Shown: positions 37,953 to 44,788 of the stretch, in pieces
Position numbering within the stretch: position 1 is the first letter of the stretch
Layout of the letters: every line of letters begins with the position of its first letter
DNA from: Deltaproteobacteria bacterium
GTDB lineage: Bacteria; Myxococcota_A; UBA796; UBA2385
DNA: 64,000 nt
Direction: 5' to 3'
NCBI GenBank assembly: GCA_016792625.1
Contig: JAEUKK010000190.1
Span: 1-64,000, forward strand
Translations under genes and position numbers: made by a program
The notes under the pieces: generated by a model
Database searches by the model: none
The model's input: only the letters and a program-made list of their open reading frames with translations
What the model was told of the DNA's origin: nothing

Positions 37953-38536
37953 CAGGCCTGGCCCGGGCGCAGCGGGGCGAGCTGGCGGGCAAACACGACG
38001 AAGTCGCGCACCTGGGCGGCGATCATCGCGCGGGTGGCGCCGTCTTTGGGCCCGCCGTCGGCGTCGAGGGCATCGCCCACGCCGGGCACGAAGACCCGGT
38101 TGGGGAACATGAAGGCGTTGCGGTAGCCGAACACCCCTTGGAGCTGCTCAATGGCGCGCAAGGCACCCCAACGCCCCGCGGCGAGGCCGATAAAGGCCAC
38201 CGGCCGGCGCTCAAAAGCCACGGGAAAGGGCAGCATGTCGATGAACAGCTTGAGAACGCCGGGGAAGCTGCCATTGTACTCGGGCGAGAGCACGACGAGC
38301 CCGTCGGCCTTGAGCACCGCCTCGGCAAAAGCTTGGAAACCGGCGGGCTTCTGGGCGTAGGAGCCCGGCGCGAGCAGCTCGACCGGCAGGTCAGCGAGGT
38401 CGAGGAGCTGGGCCTCGACCCCCTCGACCGCGGCATAGGATGCGTGGACGTGGGCCGCGAGCCGGCGGGTCTGGGCGCCTGGGCGGTTGGTCCCGCAGAG
38501 GACAACAATGCGGATGGGTCGGGAGGGCTCAGACAT
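37952..38536 (-). CDS. NADPH-dependent FMN reductase family protein
   Basis: Flavodoxin-like reductase of 194 residues. The phosphate-binding loop GTNRPGAQTRRLA (about 15-27) and SPEYNGSFPGVLKLFID (about 83-100) are diagnostic of the ArsH/YieF/SsuE-like NADPH:FMN reductase family. It probably reduces FMN, quinones or chromate-like acceptors; the physiological one is unknown. ATG 38536 is used because the family core begins about a dozen residues later; its Shine-Dalgarno is weak. It is translationally coupled to the sulfatase-like gene and divergent from the L,D-transpeptidase. Confidence 0.92.
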   Translation of the reverse strand: MSEPSRPIRIVVLCGTNRPGAQTRRLAAHVHASYAAVEGVEAQLLDLADLPVELLAPGSYAQKPAGFQAFAEAVLKADGLVVLSPEYNGSFPGVLKLFIDMLPFPVAFERRPVAFIGLAAGRWGALRAIEQLQGVFGYRNAFMFPNRVFVPGVGDALDADGGPKDGATRAMIAAQVRDFVVFARQLAPLRPGQA

Positions 38537-38612
38537 GGGGCGAGGCTCGCTGCGATCAGGTGGAGAGGCGCTGACCGCCCCCATAGCGCGCCGCTCCGCC
38601 GCCGCGGCCGGC

Positions 38613-39278
38613 GTGAAACGGGCGGCAAGGCGCGCCACCCTCGCCGTGGGCTTGGTCGCGCTGTCTTGCGGGGGCGCGGCCGAGCTGGCGCGCGCCGCCG
38701 GCGAAGAGCTGGGCGCCGCCCTCCCGCCGCCGACCGGCTGCGTGGACGCGCTCTCGGCGCTGCAGGGCGCCGATCCCGACCCGCGCTGGGCCTCGCCCCA
38801 CCTCATCGTCGTGCGCAAAGGCGCCCGCACCTTGCAGCACTTCAAAGCGGGCGCGCCGGCCCACACAGCGGACGGCGCCGCGCGCTGTTGGCGGGTGGGC
38901 CTCGGTTTTGCCCCCGAGGGCCCCAAACAAGCAGAGGGTGACGGCAAGACGCCCGAGGGCTGGTACCGCACGTCCGACAAACCAGAGTCCAGCTTCGCCC
39001 ACGCGATCTCGGTGCACTACCCCAACGCCGAGGACGCCGCGCAGGGCCTCTCGGCCGGCCGGATCGACGCCAAGACCGCCCAGCAGCTCCGCGCCGCCGA
39101 CAGCGCCGGCGTCCGGCCCGCCCAAGAGACCGCGCTGGGCGGCCACATCCTCATCCATGGGGGCGGCGGGCTGGTGGACTGGACGCTCGGCTGCATCGCG
39201 CTGGACGACCCGCACCTGCTCGACCTGCGGGCCGGGCTGCCCAAGGGTCAGCGGGCCTGGCTGCGGGTGCTGCCCTGA
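38613..39278 (+). CDS. L,D-transpeptidase (YkuD family)
   Basis: Secreted or lipid-anchored enzyme of about 221 residues that forms 3-3 peptidoglycan cross-links or attaches proteins to the wall. The YkuD active site is visible near the C-terminus: HILIHGGG with catalytic His, and TLGCIALDD with catalytic Cys. GTG 38613 gives a normal signal peptide (basic KRAARR, hydrophobic core, then LSCGG, possibly a lipobox). The alternative ATG 38535 would overlap the divergent FMN reductase start and add 26 residues to the n-region; neither has a clear ribosome binding site. It is first of a coupled three-gene group. Confidence 0.85.
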   Translation: MKRAARRATLAVGLVALSCGGAAELARAAGEELGAALPPPTGCVDALSALQGADPDPRWASPHLIVVRKGARTLQHFKAGAPAHTADGAARCWRVGLGFAPEGPKQAEGDGKTPEGWYRTSDKPESSFAHAISVHYPNAEDAAQGLSAGRIDAKTAQQLRAADSAGVRPAQETALGGHILIHGGGGLVDWTLGCIALDDPHLLDLRAGLPKGQRAWLRVLP

Positions 39279-40054
39279 GCCCCGGGCTGAGCCGCCGGGC
39301 CCTGCTGGCCGGCCTGGGCGGGCTCGCGCTCATCGGCCCGGCCGCCGCGGCGCCCGACCTCGAGCTGCGCACCCTCGACCACCAAGGTGACCGCTGGCGC
39401 GTCGTGATCGCGAAGCTCGGCGCAGGGGCCGGGACGCTGCGCCTGCGGCTGTTCGGCCAAGCGCCTGGCGCGCCCCGCCCGCTCACCCTGCACAAGGCCG
39501 AGGTCGCGCTGAAGGCGGCCGGCCACCCGCCGCTGGTGTTGACCAACGCGGGCATGTTCCACGAAGGTGGTGTGCCCGTGGGGCTCCACGTGGAAGATGG
39601 TGTACAGTACGCTCCTTTGGTGCGCGGCGGCGGCGAGGGCAACTTCTTCCTGCTGCCCAATGGTGTGCTCTCGGTCGGGCCGCAGGGCGCCCGGATCGAC
39701 GACGCCGCGGGCTTCTCGGCGCCGTCGGCGGCGCTCTCGGTGGCCACGCAGTCCGGCCCGCTGCTGGTGCACCGGGGCGGGATCCACCCCAAGCTCATCC
39801 CCAATTCGGCCAACCGGGCGCTGCGCAGCGCGGCGGGGGTGCGGGCCGACGGCGCCTTGGTCCTCGTGATCTCCGACGGGTTGGTGCGCTTTTTCGACAC
39901 GGCCACCCTGCTGCGCGACGCGCTGGGCTGCCCCGACGCGCTCTACCTCGATGGCACGATCTCGGGCCTGCGGGCAGAGCTTTGGCCACAGGACCGGGGC
40001 CACCCCCGCGGCTATGGCGGGGTGCTGGCCCTGAACCGCACGGGCGGGGCGTGA
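39275..40054 (+). CDS. Exported phosphodiester glycosidase (NAGPA-like) protein
   Basis: Protein of 259 residues if translation starts at CTG 39275. No ATG, GTG or TTG exists in frame before GTG 39404, yet the region before that codes for a good signal peptide of twin-arginine style (LSRRALLAGLGGLAL...AAAA), so a non-standard CTG start overlapping the preceding TGA is proposed. The core matches the phosphodiester glycosidase family: TNAGMFHEGGVPVG (about 89-102), GNFFLLPNG, TQSGPLLV, and YLDGTISGL near the end. Such enzymes remove GlcNAc from phosphodiesters or act on wall glycans. It is coupled to the next gene by GTGA. Confidence 0.75.
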   Translation: MSPGLSRRALLAGLGGLALIGPAAAAPDLELRTLDHQGDRWRVVIAKLGAGAGTLRLRLFGQAPGAPRPLTLHKAEVALKAAGHPPLVLTNAGMFHEGGVPVGLHVEDGVQYAPLVRGGGEGNFFLLPNGVLSVGPQGARIDDAAGFSAPSAALSVATQSGPLLVHRGGIHPKLIPNSANRALRSAAGVRADGALVLVISDGLVRFFDTATLLRDALGCPDALYLDGTISGLRAELWPQDRGHPRGYGGVLALNRTGGA

Positions 40055-41103
40055 GCACCGCGCCGCCGGGCGCGCTGCGGCCCTTGGTGCGCGCGCTGCA
40101 GGCGCTGGGCCTGCACGCGGCCGAGCTCGAGGGGCGCTGGGCCCTCCGGCTCGGGCCGCAGACGCCCGCGCTCTCGCTGCGAGAGCTGGCCGATCCTCCC
40201 GTCCCCGTGGACCAAGACCCCCACCGTTACCGGCCGGTGGTCGAGCTGGTCCGCCTCGCCTTGGGGGGCCACCCGCTGCCCCTGCGCCCGGCCCTGCGCA
40301 GCGCGGCGCTCAGCCACAGCGCGGCCCTCCAGGCCGGTGACCCCTTTGGCGCGCCGGTCCGCCACCTGCGCCTCGGCCCGCGGCTGCTGGTGCGGCCGAT
40401 GGTCCAGCTCGGCAGCGGCCAGCTCGACGCCACGCCGCTGCTGCACCTCGCGCGCACGCCCCTGCCCGCGGCGCTCGAGGCCTGGGCCGCGGGCCGCCCC
40501 CGCTTGGCCGAAGACGATCCGGCGCGCCTGCTGCTTGAGCCGCCCCGCCCGGGCGCGCTGCGGGTGGGCGCGCGCCTCAAACGCCTGCCCCCGGACGACG
40601 AAGACGCCCTCCTGCACGCTGCGCTCACCTGTGCCACCGCCCCAGAGCGCGGGCCGGGCAGCGGCCTGCTGCACGAGCACGCCGGCCCGCTCTCGGTCCG
40701 CCCCCTGCGCCGCGCCGCGCCCGATCCGCTGCGGCGCGCGCTGCAGGCCGCCGAGCTCGAAGAGGACCTGCACGACTACAACCACGCCCTGCCGACCTGG
40801 GCCGAGGCCGACCCGCTGCGCCGGGCCTGGCCCGCCCTGCGGCGAGTCGAGGGGCCCGCGGGCGCGCCGCTCGGGGTCTGCACCTGGCCCCGGGCCGCCG
40901 CGGCGCTGCCCGCCGCCGATCTGTTCGATGTGGAGCTCGGCGACGGCGCCGTGGCGCGGGTCTGGGCCGACGCGGTGCTCGACGTGCTCAATGACGCCGG
41001 GCAGCCAATCCCCGGCACGTGGCCCCCGCGGCTCAGCGTGCGCGGACCCTTCCCCGCTGCGGCCGAGGCGCGGGCGCGGGCCCAGGCCATCGCCGTCGAC
41101 TGA
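40051..41103 (+). CDS. Unrecognised protein coupled to phosphodiester glycosidase
   Basis: Protein of 350 residues without signal peptide or membrane helix and without a family I can name. It is Leu/Ala/Arg/Pro-rich with evenly spaced short hydrophobic strands and helices; only a few Cys occur. GTG 40051 overlaps the preceding stop (GTGA), which makes it the third member of the L,D-transpeptidase/phosphodiester-glycosidase group. Being cytoplasmic by prediction, it could prepare or regulate the exported partners, but this is inference. A longer frame beginning at 39982 is rejected because it lies within the upstream gene. Confidence 0.65.
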   Translation: MSTAPPGALRPLVRALQALGLHAAELEGRWALRLGPQTPALSLRELADPPVPVDQDPHRYRPVVELVRLALGGHPLPLRPALRSAALSHSAALQAGDPFGAPVRHLRLGPRLLVRPMVQLGSGQLDATPLLHLARTPLPAALEAWAAGRPRLAEDDPARLLLEPPRPGALRVGARLKRLPPDDEDALLHAALTCATAPERGPGSGLLHEHAGPLSVRPLRRAAPDPLRRALQAAELEEDLHDYNHALPTWAEADPLRRAWPALRRVEGPAGAPLGVCTWPRAAAALPAADLFDVELGDGAVARVWADAVLDVLNDAGQPIPGTWPPRLSVRGPFPAAAEARARAQAIAVD

Positions 41104-41462
41104 GCAGCTCGAGCGGAGAAGGGCTCAGGTCGGGCGCGCTCCGCGCCGAACAGGCGGAGCGGGCCAGGCAGGAGGAGACCCCAAATTCATCCCCACTCCG
41201 CCGGGCCCGCCCCGGAGCTGCTGGCAGGGGGTCCCTTCGGGGGCCCCCTGCTGGTCGCACGAAGGAGAGGCGCCGCACGCCCCACCGTCCCGGGTATGCC
41301 ACGCCCGGCCGCGGGAAGTCAAGGGGTCCGGGCGCGGTCACTTCGCCAGGGCGCCCGAAGCAGCGTGGCGAACGGGTGCCCAGGGGATCGGGGCGGAATA
41401 GGCGGCGCCCGCGCGGCGCCGACGCGCTGCACCTCACCCGCCCCGAGGCGACGCAGGCCCCC
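41104..41462. other. 359-bp leader region of serS
   Basis: No gene is supportable. It carries a short GC stem (GGCGCG-CTC-CGCGCC, 41133-41147) soon after the stop of the preceding gene and the very stable UUCG-capped stem at 41221-41254. I looked for T-box leader hallmarks because serS follows, and found none. Confidence 0.5.
41221..41254 (+). ncRNA. Stable cUUCGg-capped hairpin in the serS leader
   Basis: A 15-bp stem (arms beginning CTGGCAGGGGG and ending CCCCCTGCTGG, with three G-U wobbles) closes on a C-UUCG-G tetraloop, an exceptionally stable loop that folds best in plus-strand RNA. It lies about 120 nt after the preceding stop and 208 nt before serS. No T-run follows. It could be a leader structure, a small RNA or a transcription barrier. 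Confidence 0.45.
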
Positions 41463-42734
41463 ATGCTCGACATCAAGCTGTTTCGGAACGATCCCGCCCG
41501 CATCAAGGACGCCATCTCCGCGCGCGGGGGCGATCCCGCGGCCGTCGACGAGGTCGTTCGCCTCGACGAGGCCTGGCGGTCTGCGGCGCAGCGCCGCGAC
41601 GAGCTGCGCAACCTCCGCAAGGTGCTGAGCAAAGAGATCGGGCAGTCCAAAGACCCCGAGCTCCGCGCCGCCAAGATGAAAGAGGTCGAGGCGGCCAAAG
41701 AAGAGCTCGAGCTGGTCGAGGCCCAAGAGCAGCCCCTGGCCGAGCAGCGCGACGCGCTCCTGCTCGCCCTCCCCAACCTGCTCGACGAGGCCACCCCCCG
41801 CGGCCACAGCGAAGACGAGAACGTCGTCATTGAGACCGTTGGCGCGCCGCCGGCCCTGGGCTTCGCCCCGCGCACCCACTGGGATCTGGGGGCCGAGCAG
41901 AACCTCATCGACTTTGACCGCGGCGTGAAGATCAGCGGCAGCCGCTTTTACGTGCTGCGCGGTGATCTCGCGCGTATGCAGCGCGGCCTCATCGCCTGGC
42001 TGCTCAACTTCCACAGCAACCACGGCTACCGCGAGCTCTACCTGCCCTTCGCGGTGCGCGGGGCGGCGCTCAAGGGCGCGGGTCAGCTGCCCAAATTCGC
42101 CGACAACCTGTACCACGACGCCGAAGAAGACTTCTGGATGGTGCCGACCGCCGAGGTGCCGATCACCGGCTACCACGCCGACGAGATCATCGACGAAGAG
42201 CAGCTCCCCCTGCGGTACTGCGCCTACACCCCCTGCTTCCGCCGCGAGAAGGTCAGCCACGGCCGCGATGTGCGGGGCATCAAGCGGGGCCACCAGTTCG
42301 ACAAGGTCGAGCTCTACCAGCTCACCCGCCCCGAAGACTCCGCCGCCGCGCTCGAAGAGATGCGCGCCCACGTCGCCCGCCTCTGCGAGGCGCTCGGCCT
42401 GCACTACCGGGTCAAGGCGCTGTGCAGCGCCGACATCGGCTTCGCGAGCCAGAAGACCTACGACTTCGAGGCCTGGGCGCCCGGCTGCCAAGAGTGGCTT
42501 GAGATCAGCAGCGTGAGCAACTGCCGCGAGTTCCAGGCCCGCCGGGCGAACCTGCGCTACCGCGAGGCCAGCACCCGCAAGCCCGAGCTGCTGCACACGC
42601 TCAACGGCTCGGGCCTGGGTCTGCCCCGCACGCTGATCTGCCTGCTCGAGAGCCACCAGCGCGCCGACGGCAGCATCGGCGTGCCGGAGTTCCTGCAACC
42701 CTTCGTGGGCACCGACGTGCTCCGGCCGGCCTAA
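41463..42734 (+). CDS. serS: Seryl-tRNA synthetase
   Basis: Cytoplasmic class II synthetase, 423 residues, usual bacterial length. The N-terminal long coiled-coil arm (about 30-105) that contacts tRNA-Ser and tRNA-Sec is followed by the class II core: motif 2 around CFRREKVSHGRDVRGIKRGHQF and motif 3 NGSGLGLPRTLICLLE at the end. It begins MLDIKLFRNDP, the conserved SerRS N-terminus, so ATG 41463 is secure despite longer open frame upstream. It sits alone on the plus strand behind a 359-bp leader and ends 9 bp from the convergent cNMP-domain gene. Confidence 0.98.
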   Translation: MLDIKLFRNDPARIKDAISARGGDPAAVDEVVRLDEAWRSAAQRRDELRNLRKVLSKEIGQSKDPELRAAKMKEVEAAKEELELVEAQEQPLAEQRDALLLALPNLLDEATPRGHSEDENVVIETVGAPPALGFAPRTHWDLGAEQNLIDFDRGVKISGSRFYVLRGDLARMQRGLIAWLLNFHSNHGYRELYLPFAVRGAALKGAGQLPKFADNLYHDAEEDFWMVPTAEVPITGYHADEIIDEEQLPLRYCAYTPCFRREKVSHGRDVRGIKRGHQFDKVELYQLTRPEDSAAALEEMRAHVARLCEALGLHYRVKALCSADIGFASQKTYDFEAWAPGCQEWLEISSVSNCREFQARRANLRYREASTRKPELLHTLNGSGLGLPRTLICLLESHQRADGSIGVPEFLQPFVGTDVLRPA

Positions 42735-42743
42735 AGCCGGCGC

Positions 42744-43250
42744 TCAGCCCCCGTCGACCGCGCCAAGGTGGCCCCGATCTCGGGCGTCGGCCGCCGCCGC
42801 CGCGCCGAGGCTGAGGTTCATCTCGAGCAGGCCCTCGCTCAGGGCCCGGGCCAGCAGGCGCCGCAGCGCGTCACCCCCCGGGCCCCGCTCGGCGAGGCGC
42901 TGCTCGGTCAGGCCCGGCGCCAGCAGCCGCAGGTGGGTGGGCGACCAAGCCACCCAGCGCGCGCCGGCTTCATCACCCCCGAGCAGCAGCCCTGGGGCTC
43001 GCAGGCGGCGAAGCGCCGCCTCTCGCCCATCGGGCACCGCGGCGCGCAGCACAAGCTCCCCCTGCAACACGAAGCAGACGCCCAGCGTGTCAGCCGGGTC
43101 GAGGACGGCGCCAGCGGGCAGCCGCAGATCGGCCGCTGATCGAAGCGCGGGGCCCAGCGCCGCGCAGAGGGCTGGCCCGGGCAGGCCGAGGGCAGGCCAC
43201 CGCGCGGCGAGCGCGCCGGCGAAGGCCGGGATCGGGTCCACCAGGCTCAA
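42744..43250 (-). CDS. Degenerate cyclic-nucleotide-binding-domain protein
   Basis: Protein of 168 residues resembling a cNMP-binding beta barrel (VCFVLQGELVLRAAV, then LLLGGDE) but lacking a recognisable phosphate-binding cassette (no GExxL...R), so cyclic-nucleotide binding is doubtful. The C-terminal helix (about 130-155) could be the hinge helix; there is no DNA-binding helix-turn-helix. TTG 43250 shares bases with the preceding stop (TTGA), which fixes the start better than GTG 43298. It probably pairs with the upstream cNMP-domain protein. Confidence 0.6.
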   Translation of the reverse strand: MSLVDPIPAFAGALAARWPALGLPGPALCAALGPALRSAADLRLPAGAVLDPADTLGVCFVLQGELVLRAAVPDGREAALRRLRAPGLLLGGDEAGARWVAWSPTHLRLLAPGLTEQRLAERGPGGDALRRLLARALSEGLLEMNLSLGAAAAADARDRGHLGAVDGG

Positions 43251-43804
43251 GTGGCACCCCCGCGCAGGGCCCGACCCGGCCCGCGAAGGCGCGACCACAG
43301 CCCCATGCGCCGGGTCTCGGCCTCGAAGACCTCGGGCTCGGGGCGACGGGGCAGGCGCTCGGCCCCGCCGCTGGCCAGCAGGGCGGCGCCCGCCCCGCGC
43401 AGGCGCTCGCGCAAGGCGCCGAGGGCGGCCAGCTCCAAGGCCACGCGGGCCGCGGCCACCGCCTCGCCGCGCAGGGCCGCCGGCTCCAGCACCAGCACCG
43501 CCGCCGGCTCAAGCGCATCGACGGAGGCGCTGCGCAGTGCGTGATCTTCGACGAGGGCCCGCTCGCCCACGAGGTCGCCGGGCAGGGCCCAGCCCAAGAC
43601 CCGGCCGCCCTCACCCCCGGCGCGCACCCGCAGCCGGCCCTCGATCACGAGGAAGGCGGCCGAGCCGCGATCCCCCGCGCGGAGCAGCACCTCGTGGGGC
43701 TCGATGCGCCGCAGCGGGGCGGCGGCGGCCAGGGCCGCGAGCTCGTCTCGACCGAGCGCACGCAAGGGGCGGAGGCGGCAGAGCATCGGGGGGGTCGCGC
43801 GCAT
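43247..43804 (-). CDS. Cyclic-nucleotide-binding-domain protein
   Basis: Protein of 185 residues with a CRP-like cNMP domain (about 25-115): EVLLRAGDRGSAAFLVIEGRLRV and the phosphate-binding cassette GDLVGERALVEDHALRSASV with Glu and Arg retained. No helix-turn-helix follows; instead a C-terminal helical segment ends in an Arg-rich tail. It may be a signalling or scaffolding protein that responds to cAMP or cGMP. ATG 43804 lies after GGGGAGG. It is translationally coupled to the degenerate cNMP-domain protein and divergent from the DUF1571-type gene. Confidence 0.8.
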   Translation of the reverse strand: MRATPPMLCRLRPLRALGRDELAALAAAAPLRRIEPHEVLLRAGDRGSAAFLVIEGRLRVRAGGEGGRVLGWALPGDLVGERALVEDHALRSASVDALEPAAVLVLEPAALRGEAVAAARVALELAALGALRERLRGAGAALLASGGAERLPRRPEPEVFEAETRRMGLWSRLRGPGRALRGGAT

Positions 43805-43993
43805 GGGGGCACCTCCCCCCAGGGAACGGCGCCAGGCGGCCCGTCCCTGAGCCCGGCGGGGGCCAAAGGCCTCCGGGCCCGCCCGGATGGGGGCCCTCCG
43901 CCCGCCCGCGGCCGAACGCTCCGCCGCATCCCCTGGGTGCTGGGCGCGGATAGCTGCGGGGCGCGCGGGCCAGCGGCCCCGCTCGGGGGCCAC

Positions 43994-44767
43994 ATGGGCG
44001 AGCACAGGGCGCAGGGTCGGGTGCACACGCTGTGCTGGGCGCTGATCACGCTCATCGTCGGCGGCAGCGCGCCCGCGGCAGCCCAGGAGCCCGCCGAGGC
44101 CCCCGTCGCCGTCGTCGACCGCCTGGTCGGGGCCATGGTCAGCGCCGAGCGCGCCACCTCGTCGTGGAGCTTCGTGCTCGAACGCCAAGAGTGGGTCGAC
44201 GGCGCGATGATGCCCGCCGAGCGCATGCAGGTGAGCTTCCAGAAGCCGTTCGCGGTCTACGCGAAGTGGATCGGCGCGGTCGACAACGGCCAGGAGCTCA
44301 TCTTCAAGAAGGGCTGGAATGACGACCAGCTCATGGTCAACCCGCCGGGCTTGGTGCCCACCCTCAACCTCGACCCGCGGGGCGCGGTGGCGATGCGCGG
44401 CAACCGCCACCCCATCCTCGACATCGGCTTCCCCTTCCTCATCGGGCGCATCGCCGCTGACCACGCGATCGCCAAGGCCAACCCGACGCTGGTGACGGTG
44501 GAGGACCTCGGCCCCCGCAGCGTCGCGGGCCGCGCCGCCCGCTGCTACCGCTCGACCCTGCCCAAAGACAAGATCACCAGCTTGTATGCCTACAAGGCAG
44601 AGATCTGCGTCGACACCGCGCTGAACCTGCCCACCGAGGTCAAGGTCTGGGACAAGGTCGGCGGCAGCGTACAGCTGGTCGAGCGCTACAGCTTCTCGGC
44701 GGTGAAGGTGAACCCGGCCCTCGACCCCCTCACCTTCGACCCGACGAACCCGGCCTACGGCTTTTGA
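43994..44767 (+). CDS. DUF1571-type exported protein
   Basis: Protein of 257 residues. A Sec-type signal peptide (hydrophobic core about 11-26, AAAQ cleavage) precedes a mature beta-rich domain whose GNRHPILDIGFPFLIG segment and Cys pair (Cys186 area, ARCYR and EICVD) fit the DUF1571 family, probably a LolA/outer-membrane-lipoprotein-carrier-like half-barrel. It might bind lipid in the periplasm, which is inference from fold resemblance. The start at ATG 43994 is chosen for the signal peptide. It ends 21 bp from the convergent membrane phosphodiesterase gene. Confidence 0.75.
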   Translation: MGEHRAQGRVHTLCWALITLIVGGSAPAAAQEPAEAPVAVVDRLVGAMVSAERATSSWSFVLERQEWVDGAMMPAERMQVSFQKPFAVYAKWIGAVDNGQELIFKKGWNDDQLMVNPPGLVPTLNLDPRGAVAMRGNRHPILDIGFPFLIGRIAADHAIAKANPTLVTVEDLGPRSVAGRAARCYRSTLPKDKITSLYAYKAEICVDTALNLPTEVKVWDKVGGSVQLVERYSFSAVKVNPALDPLTFDPTNPAYGF

Positions 44768-44788
44768 GCGACCGTCGAGATTGACGCG

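Noticed and set aside
41302..41340. Minus-strand TTGACT with an AT-poor -10 region near serS
   Set aside because: The -10 match is poor and no minus-strand gene is downstream.
41104..41462. T-box riboswitch upstream of serS
   Set aside because: No T-box sequence, specifier loop or terminator/antiterminator pair could be recognised.
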